In this document: in pieces, positions 15,056 to 23,546 of the stretch | Layout: every line of letters begins with the position of its first letter | How positions within the stretch are numbered: position 1 is the stretch's first letter | DNA from: an uncultured Clostridia bacterium | Lineage (GTDB): Bacteria > Bacillota > Clostridia > Christensenellales > Aristaeellaceae | Assembly: GCA_946414315.1 (NCBI GenBank) | Contig: CAMKNZ010000017.1 | Coordinates: 1-44,516 of the forward strand | Direction: 5' to 3' | DNA: 44,516 nt | Notes under the pieces: generated by a model | Told to the model about the DNA's origin: nothing | Seen by the model: the letters and a program-made list of their open reading frames with translations, nothing else | Databases searched by the model: none | Position numbers and translations under genes: made by a program

Positions 15056-15940
15056 ATGGCGAATCAGGATGAAATGCTTCAGATTGATCTGTGTAACGGA
15101 CAGGTTCGCGTGATGCTGTGCGAAACGACGCAGACGGTGCAGCGCTGCGCGGACATTCATGGATCGACGCCGGTCTGTACTGCGGCCCTGGGCAGGTTGA
15201 TGACCGGCACCGCCATGCTCGGCATCATGATGAAGGGAGAAGACGAGAACGTTACCGTGACCATCAAAGGGGACGGCCCCATGGGGTCGCTGGTGGCGGT
15301 GGCAGACCACGGAAAGATCCGGGCCTGTGCAGACGATCCAAAGGTTGAACTTCCACTGCGGGAAGACGGGAAACTGGATGTAGGCGGCGCGGTAGGACAT
15401 CACGGACGGATGAGCGTGATCAAGGACCTGGCCCTGCGAAAGAATTATATCGGCCAGAGCGAACTGGTCAGCGGCGAGATCGCCATGGATTTCGCCCAGT
15501 ATTTTACCGTTTCGGAACAGCAGCCTTCCCTGGTCGCTCTGGGGGTACTCGTAAGCGGCAACACGGTGCTGAAAGCCGGCGGACTGCTGATTCAGCCGCT
15601 GCCGGGCTGCCCGGATGAGATCATTGACCAGCTTGAACTGCGAAGTCCCATGTTTGCGGATATCAGTCGGGAGATGACCTTTGCGCCCATTGAACAGCTC
15701 TGCAGCGACTGGTTCCGGGGAATGGACCCGAAGATCCTGGAACGGACGCCCATTTCCTACACCTGCACCTGCAGCCGCGAACGGATGGAAAAAGCGCTGA
15801 TCTCCATGGGAAGCAAAGACCTCCAGTCCCTGATCGATGATGACGAAGGAGCGGAGCTGGTCTGTCATTTCTGCCATGGGAAGTACTTTTTCACTACGGA
15901 ACAGCTGAAGGGCCTGCTGAAGGAGGCGCAGAAGAAATGA
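15056..15940 (+). CDS. hslO: Redox-regulated chaperone Hsp33
   Basis: 294 residues, the usual Hsp33 length. The C-terminal zinc switch is intact: CTC at residues 237-239 and CHFC at 270-273. In reduced cells these four cysteines hold zinc; oxidation unfolds the linker and activates the holdase. The central block GGAVGHHGRMSVIKDL is typical of the family. The ATG follows AAGGAA. The downstream gene overlaps by 4 bp (ATGA), so the helical-repeat protein is made with it. Confidence 0.96.
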   Translation: MANQDEMLQIDLCNGQVRVMLCETTQTVQRCADIHGSTPVCTAALGRLMTGTAMLGIMMKGEDENVTVTIKGDGPMGSLVAVADHGKIRACADDPKVELPLREDGKLDVGGAVGHHGRMSVIKDLALRKNYIGQSELVSGEIAMDFAQYFTVSEQQPSLVALGVLVSGNTVLKAGGLLIQPLPGCPDEIIDQLELRSPMFADISREMTFAPIEQLCSDWFRGMDPKILERTPISYTCTCSRERMEKALISMGSKDLQSLIDDDEGAELVCHFCHGKYFFTTEQLKGLLKEAQKK

Positions 15941-16773
15941 AAATGCCGATTATCAACTTCGACGATCGTTTCGCGGATTTCATGTCCGAATGGGTAAAAA
16001 CCAATCAGGACAAGTACGCGAATTTTGACGAAATGGAAGAGGATATGCCCCGGATCTATATGGCGTTCCTCAACAAGCGCGCCAACTGGCTTGGCAACGT
16101 GACACCGGGTGCTTATTTCACCCAGTTTGAAGATCCGAAGGTGCTTGTGGACTGGCTGGCACAGTACTGTGAAGACGGCGTTCCAGTGCCTGACCTGCTG
16201 TGCGAGCAGATCATGACCGTGGGCCGGCCCTGCGAGAAGCGGCTGCTGGAACTGCTGAAAGACGAAGAGGCACCGGAGGAAGCCCGGATGATTGCTGTCA
16301 ATCTGCTGAAGGAGATGGAAAGCACGCTGCCGAAAATGCTGTACATTGCCTGGCAGCTGAACCGGGACGGCCGGGACGATCTGAAGGACAACGCTCTGGA
16401 GGCCCTTACGGAAATGGGAGAATGTGTCGTTCAGCCCATCCTGCAGGAATTGCCCAAAGCCAATGAAGCCGGGGAGGAAGCACTGCTGGAAGTGCTTTCC
16501 CATTTTCCCGGAAACGAACAGATCTTTAAGCTGGCAGTCCGGCTTTTCAAGGAACGTAAAGAACGCAGGGCACTGTTTGCCGGTTATCTCGCAAAACTCG
16601 GGGACGACCGCGCCCTGCCGGAACTGACAGCAGCGGCCGAAGAAGCAAAACTCCCTTATCTGACGTTTATTGAAATAAGGAATGCAATCGAAACGCTGGG
16701 CGGTACCTGCCCGGAAAGAAGTTATGAGGACGATCCCGAATATGAAGCGTTGCGGGATCTTGACCTGACCTGA
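15937..16773 (+). CDS. Helical-repeat (HEAT-like) protein coupled to Hsp33
   Basis: 278 residues, predicted soluble and almost entirely alpha-helical. Repeating helix pairs resembling HEAT motifs occur in the central region (EARMIAVNLLKEMES, DNALEALTEMGECVVQPIL, EALLEVLSHFPGN). There is no signal peptide. The ATG overlaps the hslO stop by 4 bp, a strong sign of coupled translation. No enzyme motif is visible. It could be an adaptor or scaffold; a link with Hsp33 is inference from gene order only. Confidence 0.78.
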   Translation: MKMPIINFDDRFADFMSEWVKTNQDKYANFDEMEEDMPRIYMAFLNKRANWLGNVTPGAYFTQFEDPKVLVDWLAQYCEDGVPVPDLLCEQIMTVGRPCEKRLLELLKDEEAPEEARMIAVNLLKEMESTLPKMLYIAWQLNRDGRDDLKDNALEALTEMGECVVQPILQELPKANEAGEEALLEVLSHFPGNEQIFKLAVRLFKERKERRALFAGYLAKLGDDRALPELTAAAEEAKLPYLTFIEIRNAIETLGGTCPERSYEDDPEYEALRDLDLT

Positions 16774-16813
16774 AAACGACCTGAAAAAACCATCGGAAAG
16801 GAGGCTGCCGGTT

Positions 16814-18754
16814 ATGCTGTGTCCCAAATGCGGATACTATACGGACGGAGAAGATACTGTCTGTCCGGAATGCGGAGCGATTCTGAACGCGTACTCCGGC
16901 ATGCCGGCCGGAGGGGCAGAGGCGATCCGTCAGGGAAGAAGAGCCAGGCAGGCGATCCGCGACGCCGCGGCAAAACAGGATACAGAAGCCCGGCGAAAGC
17001 GCCGCAGCGGAGCCAGTCACGCCACGGTTGAGATTCCTTTAATCCGGGATAACCAGACGGAAGACGACACTCCCTCGTTTACAGTTTCCGAGAAAGAGAT
17101 CCTCGGAGACGGGGAGAGCGAAGGACCGGTATTTGAACGACGGCGCCGGCCGGTATATGACGAGACGGATGCGATCGAAGAACAGGCAAGAGCCTATACC
17201 GAATGGATCGAAAAGGGCGGACATCAGCGCCTGAAGATGGTCAACTGGATGAAGATCACGATGGCTGTCACCCTGGCTGCTATCCTGGCGGTTGTCGGCG
17301 CATGGCTGTTTCTGAAAAAAACGGACGAAGGGCAGAAACTGATGGCACGGCTTGGCCGGGAGGCAAATTCTTCCGCGCTCTGGTCCGTCGGCGAGGAACT
17401 GATGAACACCGGCGATATGGAAGGCGCCATCGTCAATTTTGAAAAAGCCAAAGCCCAGGATGAAGCTGAAGAACATGAAGACGTCGACGGTCTGCTGATG
17501 CTGGCCAGCGCGTATGAAGCTGTCGGAAAAACAGACGAGGCAGCGGCGCTCTACGAACGTATCTATACCAACACGCCTTCCCGTACGGAAGCCTATGTCA
17601 ACCATATCCGGATTCTTCGCAGCAGCGGCAGGCCGGGAGACAAAGCCAAGGCAGGCGAGCTGATGAAGACCGCCTACAAGATGACCGGCGACTCGAGCTT
17701 TGAGACGCAGCGCAGGGACTTTGTCCCGGCACCTCCTGAGGTGGACCTAACTGCCGGATACTATGAAGCAAAGAAATATATTGCGATTACATCCTACCAG
17801 GGCTACGATGTTTACTACACCTTTGACGAGAACGCCGAACTGCCGGCCGGCGGAAAACTCTGGACAGAGCGTGTATTCCTGGATGAGGGTATCTGGAACC
17901 TTCGGGCGGTTGCGGTAAACGGCGAGCTTGTTTCAGACGAACTGAAGGGCACCTATAAGATCATAATGCCTTCACCCCAGACACCCGGATGCAATCTGGC
18001 GCCCGGCGCCTACAAAACCCGCCAGAAGGTTAAACTTCGGCCGGGAAAAGACAACGAGAACGACGACGATATTGTTATCTATTATACAGTGGACGGATCG
18101 ATCCCCGACGCGGACAGCCCCATCTATACGGGAGAACCGGTTCAGCTTCCCAGCGGCCATACCGTGACCATCAAGGCGGTGGCGGTGAACAAGTACAAAA
18201 AGGTCTCCAATATGCTTGAAGTCAGTTATAAGATTGAAGCGAAACCTTATCCGCTGACGGCCTGGGAGAAAACAGAGACGATCGCCGGTCTGGAACTGAA
18301 CAAGACAACGATGACTGAATTCCAGTCTGCCTTTGGTACGGGCACCCAGGTTGAAGCAGAACAGAATCCGGACTTCGAAAGCGAACTGAGGAAGTATGAA
18401 TATCCCTGGGGTTACGCTGTGATGACTATGGGCAAGCGGAACTGGGTGCTGGTGGAGCTTTGCTTTAATGATTCTTCCACATTCAAGGCACCGCGGGGAA
18501 CCGGCGTCGGCGATCCGATGGAGTTCGTCGTCGGCAAGTTCAAGGATCTCGGGCAGGTTGCCAGCGCCAGCGGAAACCGGGGACTGTATTCTCTGGATAA
18601 CGGCAGCGACGGTAAGATCTGGAAGCAGGAGGAAAAGACCGGGAAAAAGATCGTCCGCTACCGGATCAAAACAGAAGGCCACTATTATGTGCTGGATTAC
18701 TATATCAGCCAGAACGGTACGGTCACATCCGTGGACTGGTGGTACAAGCCGTAA
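16814..18754 (+). CDS. Zinc-ribbon/TPR membrane protein with chitobiase-like C-terminal domain
   Basis: 646 residues. The N-terminus is a zinc ribbon (CPKCG at residues 3-7, CPECGA at 18-23). A basic, disordered segment follows, then one membrane helix (about residues 150-170, TMAVTLAAILAVVGAWLFL). After it come TPR-like helices (LWSVGEELMNTGDMEGAIVNFEKAK) and two beta domains resembling chitobiase/hexosaminidase C-terminal domains (IYYTVDGSIPDADSPIYTGEP). The last 150 residues are unassigned. The predicted topology is ribbon inside, TPR and beta domains outside. The ATG at 16814 has AAAGGAGG 9 bp upstream. It shares its overall architecture with the gene at 24371-26176. Confidence 0.85.
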   Translation: MLCPKCGYYTDGEDTVCPECGAILNAYSGMPAGGAEAIRQGRRARQAIRDAAAKQDTEARRKRRSGASHATVEIPLIRDNQTEDDTPSFTVSEKEILGDGESEGPVFERRRRPVYDETDAIEEQARAYTEWIEKGGHQRLKMVNWMKITMAVTLAAILAVVGAWLFLKKTDEGQKLMARLGREANSSALWSVGEELMNTGDMEGAIVNFEKAKAQDEAEEHEDVDGLLMLASAYEAVGKTDEAAALYERIYTNTPSRTEAYVNHIRILRSSGRPGDKAKAGELMKTAYKMTGDSSFETQRRDFVPAPPEVDLTAGYYEAKKYIAITSYQGYDVYYTFDENAELPAGGKLWTERVFLDEGIWNLRAVAVNGELVSDELKGTYKIIMPSPQTPGCNLAPGAYKTRQKVKLRPGKDNENDDDIVIYYTVDGSIPDADSPIYTGEPVQLPSGHTVTIKAVAVNKYKKVSNMLEVSYKIEAKPYPLTAWEKTETIAGLELNKTTMTEFQSAFGTGTQVEAEQNPDFESELRKYEYPWGYAVMTMGKRNWVLVELCFNDSSTFKAPRGTGVGDPMEFVVGKFKDLGQVASASGNRGLYSLDNGSDGKIWKQEEKTGKKIVRYRIKTEGHYYVLDYYISQNGTVTSVDWWYKP

Positions 18755-18770
18755 AACAATTCATGAAGAT

Positions 18771-18810
18771 CAAAAAAACACAGGGCGCGGAAACTCCGCG
18801 TCCTGTGTTT
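18771..18810. terminator. Terminator between convergent genes
   Basis: A stem from 18778 to 18808 (ACACAGGGCGCGG, loop AAAC, TCCGCGTCCTGTGT) has one G-T pair. The run of seven A's at 18772-18778 becomes a U-tract on the - strand, so it mainly ends the zinc-protein/GH27 transcript and may also stop the + strand operon. Confidence 0.8.
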
Positions 18811-18819
18811 ATGACGGGA

Positions 18820-19020
18820 TTATTGAAATAAGGTACAGCCCATGGCCCTGAACTCTTTGATCTTTTCCCGGAGGATGTCCTCTGTCAGTTCAAAGTGATC
18901 TGCGAGGCAGGAAAGACAGTAAAAGGTTTCAGTTCCGCGGTTGATCATCTTCCGGGTCATGGCAACGTCATCCTTCATAAGCGGAGCGCCGCAGCGGACG
19001 CAGCGGAGCGGCTCAGTCAC
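18820..19020 (-). CDS. Small four-cysteine zinc protein
   Basis: 66 residues with CVRCG near the N-terminus and CLSC at about residues 35-38, a likely zinc ribbon, followed by an acidic helix (ELTEDILREKIKEF) and a terminal GCTLF. The start is GTG at 19020, whose bases overlap the stop codon region of the GH27 gene by 8 bp; a later ATG would remove the first Cys pair. I recall similar short proteins in Clostridia with no known role. Its cysteine pattern suggests a structural zinc site rather than catalysis. It is translationally coupled to the alpha-galactosidase, though no functional link is evident. Confidence 0.75.
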   Translation of the reverse strand: MTEPLRCVRCGAPLMKDDVAMTRKMINRGTETFYCLSCLADHFELTEDILREKIKEFRAMGCTLFQ

Positions 19021-20203
19021 GGGCGGGTACCATCCTGCACAGGTACAGTTTCATATCGTGGCCCGGAACGGTGGGATTGAAATAATCGGCTTTTTTCCCG
19101 AGCTCTTCGCCTGTAAAAGCGTCGCGCAGTTCCAGCGCACAGCCGGAGGTGACGGGCACACCCAGGTCGACCAGTTCGCAGTGCATGAGGGTCTGCGCTT
19201 CAGACATGTTGACAAAAGCCAGGGCAAACTCGCCGCCGGAAAGATGACGGAACAGGGTGAAGGACGTGTCTGGCAGTTCCCGCCAGGGCATTTCGCCCTC
19301 TTTCGGATCAGGGTTGGAGGTAAAGACGGATCCGCGCCGGATCAGGAAGGGCGGACGGCATTCCTCATCCTGGTCGATCCGGAGCAGGTTCCGGTTCTGC
19401 ATCAGCGCGGTATATTCCGGTTTCAGGGAACGCAGGTCCGCCCCCAGTATCAGCGGAACACCGCAAAGGCACCAGAGGGCGAACTGCATGCGGTACTCTT
19501 CATAGGTGCAGATTTTTCCGAAACCTACGTTTCCTTTCCCGCACATACCGACGGTCAGCATGTCCATATCGTTGAAACAGGCGGTGCCGCTCATGCAGAG
19601 GTTTTCAAGCTGGGATTTGAAGATATCCGTGAAGGAAACATAGTTATCCATGATATCTCCGGTGGAGCGGTACATATGGGCGCCGACGCCGCGCATCCAT
19701 TTCCAGGGATCATAGCGCCCCCAGTTGCAGGCGGAGAACAGGATATCACGGCCGGAAGCTTTCAGCGCCATGGACATGGTCTGGTAGCGGTTGCGGCAGT
19801 CACCGGATTCCGGAAAGTTGCAGAAGTCGTACTTCAGGAAATCCACGCCCCAGGAGGCAAAGGTTTTCGCGTCGACATATTCATGATCATAGCTGGAGGG
19901 GTAGGAAGCGCAGGTCATCACGCCGGCACAGGAATACATGCCGAACTTCAGTCCCTTGGAATGGACGTAGTCCGCCAGGTCTTTCATGCCGTGAGGGAAT
20001 TTTTCCGGATCCGGTACAAGCAGGCCGTTTTCATCACGGTCACGGAGGGACCAGCAGTCGTCTATGACCAGATACTCATATCCGGCATCACGCCATCCCT
20101 TGGTTACCATGTAATCCGCCATTTCGCGGATCAGTGCGTCACTGATATGTTCACCGAAAGTGTTCCAGGAGTTCCAGCCGAGCGGGGGACGGGATGCGAG
20201 CAT
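19013..20203 (-). CDS. Glycoside hydrolase family 27 protein (alpha-galactosidase-like)
   Basis: The chosen start is ATG at 20203, with AGGAGG 7 bp upstream; an in-frame TTG 18 bp further out overlaps that ribosome site and is unlikely. The 396-residue product begins at once with the GH27 signature SRPPLGWNSWNTF. The nucleophile Asp is in FLKYDFCN (about residue 130) and the acid/base Asp in CFNDMDML. No signal peptide is present, so it should act on imported galactosides in the cytoplasm. The C-terminal beta-sandwich is present. Family 27 also contains alpha-N-acetylgalactosaminidases, so specificity is not certain. Confidence 0.92.
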   Translation of the reverse strand: MLASRPPLGWNSWNTFGEHISDALIREMADYMVTKGWRDAGYEYLVIDDCWSLRDRDENGLLVPDPEKFPHGMKDLADYVHSKGLKFGMYSCAGVMTCASYPSSYDHEYVDAKTFASWGVDFLKYDFCNFPESGDCRNRYQTMSMALKASGRDILFSACNWGRYDPWKWMRGVGAHMYRSTGDIMDNYVSFTDIFKSQLENLCMSGTACFNDMDMLTVGMCGKGNVGFGKICTYEEYRMQFALWCLCGVPLILGADLRSLKPEYTALMQNRNLLRIDQDEECRPPFLIRRGSVFTSNPDPKEGEMPWRELPDTSFTLFRHLSGGEFALAFVNMSEAQTLMHCELVDLGVPVTSGCALELRDAFTGEELGKKADYFNPTVPGHDMKLYLCRMVPARD

Positions 20204-20222
20204 AATACAGCCTCCTATCAAT

Positions 20223-20427
20223 TCATAATTCTGCGATCGCCGTTACCAAGGTGCCTTTGGCACTTTGACGGCTGTGGCATGGCAGTTGTATTCCGCATCC
20301 TCAATGGTCGTGACTCCACACTGTGGAGCTCATTCCCTTTCGGATGATCTCAGCTCTGACAAAGTATCTGCCACTGGCAGTTGTCAGAGCTTCGTCCAAA
20401 TCAAGACTGGACAACTGCTCAACAATT
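20223..20427. repeat. Structured dispersed repeat, copy B
   Basis: This 222-bp gap between the RluA-type gene and the GH27 gene carries the same left block as copy A (20223-20249), the same second block (TTTGACGGCTGTGGCATGG, near 20264-20282) and the same right end CTCAACAATT (20418-20427). GCCGT (20239-20243) pairs with ACGGC (20268-20272), where copy A has GCTGT/ACAGC. An inner stem 20248-20255/20259-20266 completes the hairpin. Two more hairpins lie in an insert absent from copy A: CTCCACA/TGTGGAG (20314-20328) and an 11-bp stem 20352-20362/20381-20391 with its own inner stem. No coding frame is supported. Confidence 0.6.
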
Positions 20428-21310
20428 AAAACGGCGGTTCGATGGAAAATTCGCGTCCGTCAAGGGCGGGAAGACGACCGGCGGTATCCAGACGCAGGGA
20501 GACGGCGCAGAGCTTCAGTGAACGGGCTTTTTCCCGCCGGTTGAAATCCCGGTCTCCATAAAGATCGTCACCGAGAATCGGATGTCCGAGGGCGGCAAGA
20601 TGGGCGCGGATCTGATGCGTGCGTCCTGTGATCAAATGGACGCGCAAACGGGAAACCGGTCCGCTTTGGAGTGTTTCATAACCGGTCTCGATGGGCTTTG
20701 CATCAGTTTCCGGGCGGTCTGTGATCCGGACGACAGCCTTACGTGCGTCCTTTACCAGCCAGGCGCGGCAGACCGCTGACGGAGGCTTCATGATTCCGCG
20801 TACCAGGCAGATATAATACTTTTCAAGGCTCCGCGTACGGAATACATCCTGAAGGATCTCAAGCGACCGCTCGTTTTTTGCAAACAGGCAGAGGCCGCAG
20901 GTGCGGTTATCCAGACGATGGCATGCTGCGGGTGGGAAGGATTCGGGGTCCCGACTTTTCACCCAGGCCGTGCACAGGTCGGTGAGGGTTGTGCTGCTGC
21001 GGGCATCCGGTTCCACACTGATTCCGGCCCGCTTGTTGACCAGCAGCACATCGTTATCTTCATATATGACATCGAGCGGCGGCACAGACGCCGAACCTGA
21101 CATGCGGGTGTCCGGTACATAAACTTTCAGGACCTGTCCCGCGCGAACGGCTTCGTTATATGAAACACGCTTTCCGTCCAGTTTCACGTCCCGGTCCGCA
21201 AAGATTCTGCGGATCACGCTTTCGGGAAGATCGGGCAGCATGGCGCGCACACAGTCGGAAACGCGTTTTCCGGCGTGCTGAAGAGAGATAACTGATTCTT
21301 TCAGCGGCAT
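20426..21310 (-). CDS. RluA-family pseudouridine synthase
   Basis: 294 residues. An S4-like RNA-binding region (residues 15-75, ESVIRRIFADRDVKLDGKRV) precedes the catalytic domain. The catalytic Asp is in HRLDNRTCGL (about residue 135), and the late motif LITGRTHQIRAHLAALGHP is intact. It isomerises uridine to pseudouridine in rRNA or tRNA; the exact site cannot be read from sequence. It begins 1 bp after the stop of the gene at 21312-22358, so the two are a translationally coupled pair. Confidence 0.93.
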   Translation of the reverse strand: MPLKESVISLQHAGKRVSDCVRAMLPDLPESVIRRIFADRDVKLDGKRVSYNEAVRAGQVLKVYVPDTRMSGSASVPPLDVIYEDNDVLLVNKRAGISVEPDARSSTTLTDLCTAWVKSRDPESFPPAACHRLDNRTCGLCLFAKNERSLEILQDVFRTRSLEKYYICLVRGIMKPPSAVCRAWLVKDARKAVVRITDRPETDAKPIETGYETLQSGPVSRLRVHLITGRTHQIRAHLAALGHPILGDDLYGDRDFNRREKARSLKLCAVSLRLDTAGRLPALDGREFSIEPPF

Positions 21311-21311
21311 A

Positions 21312-22358
21312 TTATTGTACCCGGGAGGTGCTCAGGCCAAGCCAGCGTGGAACACGGTCACTCAGATCTTTCAGGGCGGAACGCATCTCCGGCGTGGGCT
21401 GACAGATCAGCAGGGAAGAAAGGACTTCCAGCATGTCTTTCCATGGCACTTCCTGTTTGGCAAGGATTATCAGATCTTCGACCGCATCTTCCGGTGTGAT
21501 TTCGGGCCGGGTTACATCGATCAGCAGTCCGAGCATCCGTTCATAGAGCGGCGATTCCAGATCGTTGATACTGTCGGAAGCTTTACTGAGCGCTTCCGGA
21601 TTCATTTCCGTGTTTGTGATTCCCATCATCTTATCCGGATCCGCCAGTCCTGGATGGATCAGAAGCAGATTTCCGCTGCGGTCATAAACATAGTCGTAGC
21701 CGGCGAGCAGGAAGCGGGTGATCAGTTCCGGATGACCGGCGGCGCAGGTATCTTTCAGCAAAGATGCCATATGGCGTGCCGGTCCGGCAGCCTGGGCGGC
21801 ACCAAGCAGATAAAGCGTATTCTCGATACTGTCGTGGACCTGTTCCACGATATTCCGGACGGCTTTATGGCTGTCGCCGGCAAGAAGAAGCAGGGCGGAA
21901 GCGCACAGCTGGTGCGGCATGACCAGGACCGCGTTTTCGCCGACGCCCTCCACACGGCACCAGAGACGGCGCACCAGTGCACGGGCGGGAATCAGCTCAT
22001 TCCAGTCGTTCAGGGAGATCCGGCCGCCGAACAGCACCGCCCGGACAAGCAGATCGTGCTCTTCGACAGAAAGAAGCGCGCATTCCTGTACGAACGTATG
22101 GAGCACACGGTTACGAAGCTGTTCGACCGTATGCAGCGCCGGACGGAGGGCACGGCCGGAGATGCTGCGGTCTTCATCGGCAAAGAATGAGAGTTCATAT
22201 AATTTTTCGGCGTCAATGTTGCTGCATTCCGGTTCAAAAAGGCAACGTGAAGGAAGACCGGTGAGATCCTTCTCACAGGCTTCCAGCTGTTCCGCCCGCA
22301 TGACACTCATGGTTTTATCAGCCCACTGGAGGGTGCGGGTATCGCATTGCCTTAACAT
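21312..22358 (-). CDS. Uncharacterised helical protein coupled to the pseudouridine synthase
   Basis: The start is ATG at 22358, with AAAGAGGA 7 bp upstream; the longer frame to 22412 runs through the terminator hairpin and promoter and is not credible. The product is 348 residues, soluble and mainly helical, with no signal peptide. Two segments resemble ankyrin or HEAT-like helix pairs (HPELITRFLLAGYDYVYD; CASALLLLAGDSHKAVRN) but no family is recognised. No catalytic motif is visible. It ends 1 bp before the RluA-type start. Confidence 0.75.
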   Translation of the reverse strand: MLRQCDTRTLQWADKTMSVMRAEQLEACEKDLTGLPSRCLFEPECSNIDAEKLYELSFFADEDRSISGRALRPALHTVEQLRNRVLHTFVQECALLSVEEHDLLVRAVLFGGRISLNDWNELIPARALVRRLWCRVEGVGENAVLVMPHQLCASALLLLAGDSHKAVRNIVEQVHDSIENTLYLLGAAQAAGPARHMASLLKDTCAAGHPELITRFLLAGYDYVYDRSGNLLLIHPGLADPDKMMGITNTEMNPEALSKASDSINDLESPLYERMLGLLIDVTRPEITPEDAVEDLIILAKQEVPWKDMLEVLSSLLICQPTPEMRSALKDLSDRVPRWLGLSTSRVQ

Positions 22359-22388
22359 TCGAGATCCTCTTTCTGATCTGGGAAGAAC

Positions 22389-22430
22389 AATATTCGGGCC
22401 GGAGAGAAACAATTCTGCGGCCCGAATATT
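22389..22430 (-). terminator. ilvE terminator
   Basis: Perfect 12-bp stem AATATTCGGGCC (22389-22400) with GGCCCGAATATT (22419-22430) around an 18-nt loop. On the - strand it is followed by TTGTTCTT. It lies directly after the ilvE stop codon. Confidence 0.75.
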
Positions 22431-22456
22431 ATAGCATAAATATTACAGTTTGACGA
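22428..22456 (-). promoter_or_regulatory. Putative promoter for the gene at 21312-22358
   Basis: On the - strand: TCGTCA (22456-22451, inside the end of ilvE), 17 bp, TATAAT (22433-22428). The last three bases of the -10 are the first bases of the ilvE terminator stem, so the whole terminator is transcribed in the leader. Confidence 0.45.
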
Positions 22457-23510
22457 TCCAGCCGAACTTGTCTTCGATGCGGCCGTACTGGATTCCGGTG
22501 AGGGTGTCGTAGAGGGACTGGGCCACTTTACCGATGCCGCCGTCGCCGATGGTGATCTTTTCATCTTCCATGGCCAGGGTTCCGACGGGACTGATGACCG
22601 CGGCGGTGCCGGTGCCGAAGGCTTCGGTCAGCGCACCGGACTTGGCATCAGCGAAGATTTTGTTGATGTCAAGGCGGCCTTCCTCGGTTTCATATCCCAT
22701 GGAGCGGGCAAGCTTCAGCACACTGTCCCGGGTGATACCGGGCAGGATGGAACCGTTCAGCATCGGTGTCACGATCTTGTTGCCGTATGCGAACATCATG
22801 TTCATGGAACCGACTTCTTCAACATATTTCTGTTCCACGCCGTCCAGCCAGAGCACCTGGGAGAAGCCTTTCTCTTCCGCAACGGTGCCGGCCAGGATGG
22901 AGGCTGCGTAGTTGCCGGCGCACTTGGTGAAGCCGACGCCGCCGCGGACCGCACGGACGTATTTGTCCTCAACATAGATGCTGACAGGTTTCAGGCCTTC
23001 TTTATAGTAGGCGCCGACGGGGCTCAGGATGATGAAGAACAGGTACTTCTTGGAGGCGTGTACACCCAGGCCTACATCCATGGAAATCATGGTCGGACGG
23101 ATATACAGGGAGGTTCCTTCACGATGGGGAACCCAGGCTTCCTCAATTTTGATCAGCTGCTTAAGTCCTTCCAGGGCGGATTCTTCGTCCAGGGCCGGCA
23201 TGCCCATGCGCTCTGCGCTGCGGCTCATGCGGGCCAGGTTATCCTGGGGACGGAAGAGCTGCAGGCCGCCGTCAGCGCGGCGGTAGCATTTGGAACCTTC
23301 GAAGATGGCCTGGCCGTAATGCAGGACCATCGAGGCGGGATCCATGGCGAAATCGCCATAGGGAACGATACGCGCGTTGTTCCAGCCGACGCCCTGCTCA
23401 TAATCCATCAGGAACATATGGTCCGTAAAGATCCGGCCAAAGCCGAGGGCAGACTCATCCGCAGGTTTTTGTTTCAGGTTCTGTGACAGGGTGACTTTGA
23501 TATCCAGCAT
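22443..23510 (-). CDS. ilvE: Branched-chain amino acid aminotransferase
   Basis: 355 residues. A PLP-dependent fold-type IV aminotransferase that interconverts branched-chain amino acids and their 2-oxo acids with glutamate/2-oxoglutarate. The PLP lysine is in GGVGFTKCAGNYAAS (about residue 195), and EVGSMNMMF (about 240) and TEAFGTGTAAVISPVG (near 300) are the other cofactor/substrate loops; the length and pattern match the long BCAT2-type subgroup. The ATG follows AAGGAA. It is probably monocistronic, with its own terminator and a promoter region at 23547 onward. Confidence 0.95.
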   Translation of the reverse strand: MLDIKVTLSQNLKQKPADESALGFGRIFTDHMFLMDYEQGVGWNNARIVPYGDFAMDPASMVLHYGQAIFEGSKCYRRADGGLQLFRPQDNLARMSRSAERMGMPALDEESALEGLKQLIKIEEAWVPHREGTSLYIRPTMISMDVGLGVHASKKYLFFIILSPVGAYYKEGLKPVSIYVEDKYVRAVRGGVGFTKCAGNYAASILAGTVAEEKGFSQVLWLDGVEQKYVEEVGSMNMMFAYGNKIVTPMLNGSILPGITRDSVLKLARSMGYETEEGRLDINKIFADAKSGALTEAFGTGTAAVISPVGTLAMEDEKITIGDGGIGKVAQSLYDTLTGIQYGRIEDKFGWIVKL

Positions 23511-23546
23511 GACGGTTCCTTCTTTCCCGATAAAATGATTGTGGAC

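Noticed and set aside
18941..20347. 468-codon open frame on the + strand opposite GH27
   Set aside because: It covers both the GH27 gene and part of the structured repeat and has no start signal or motif.
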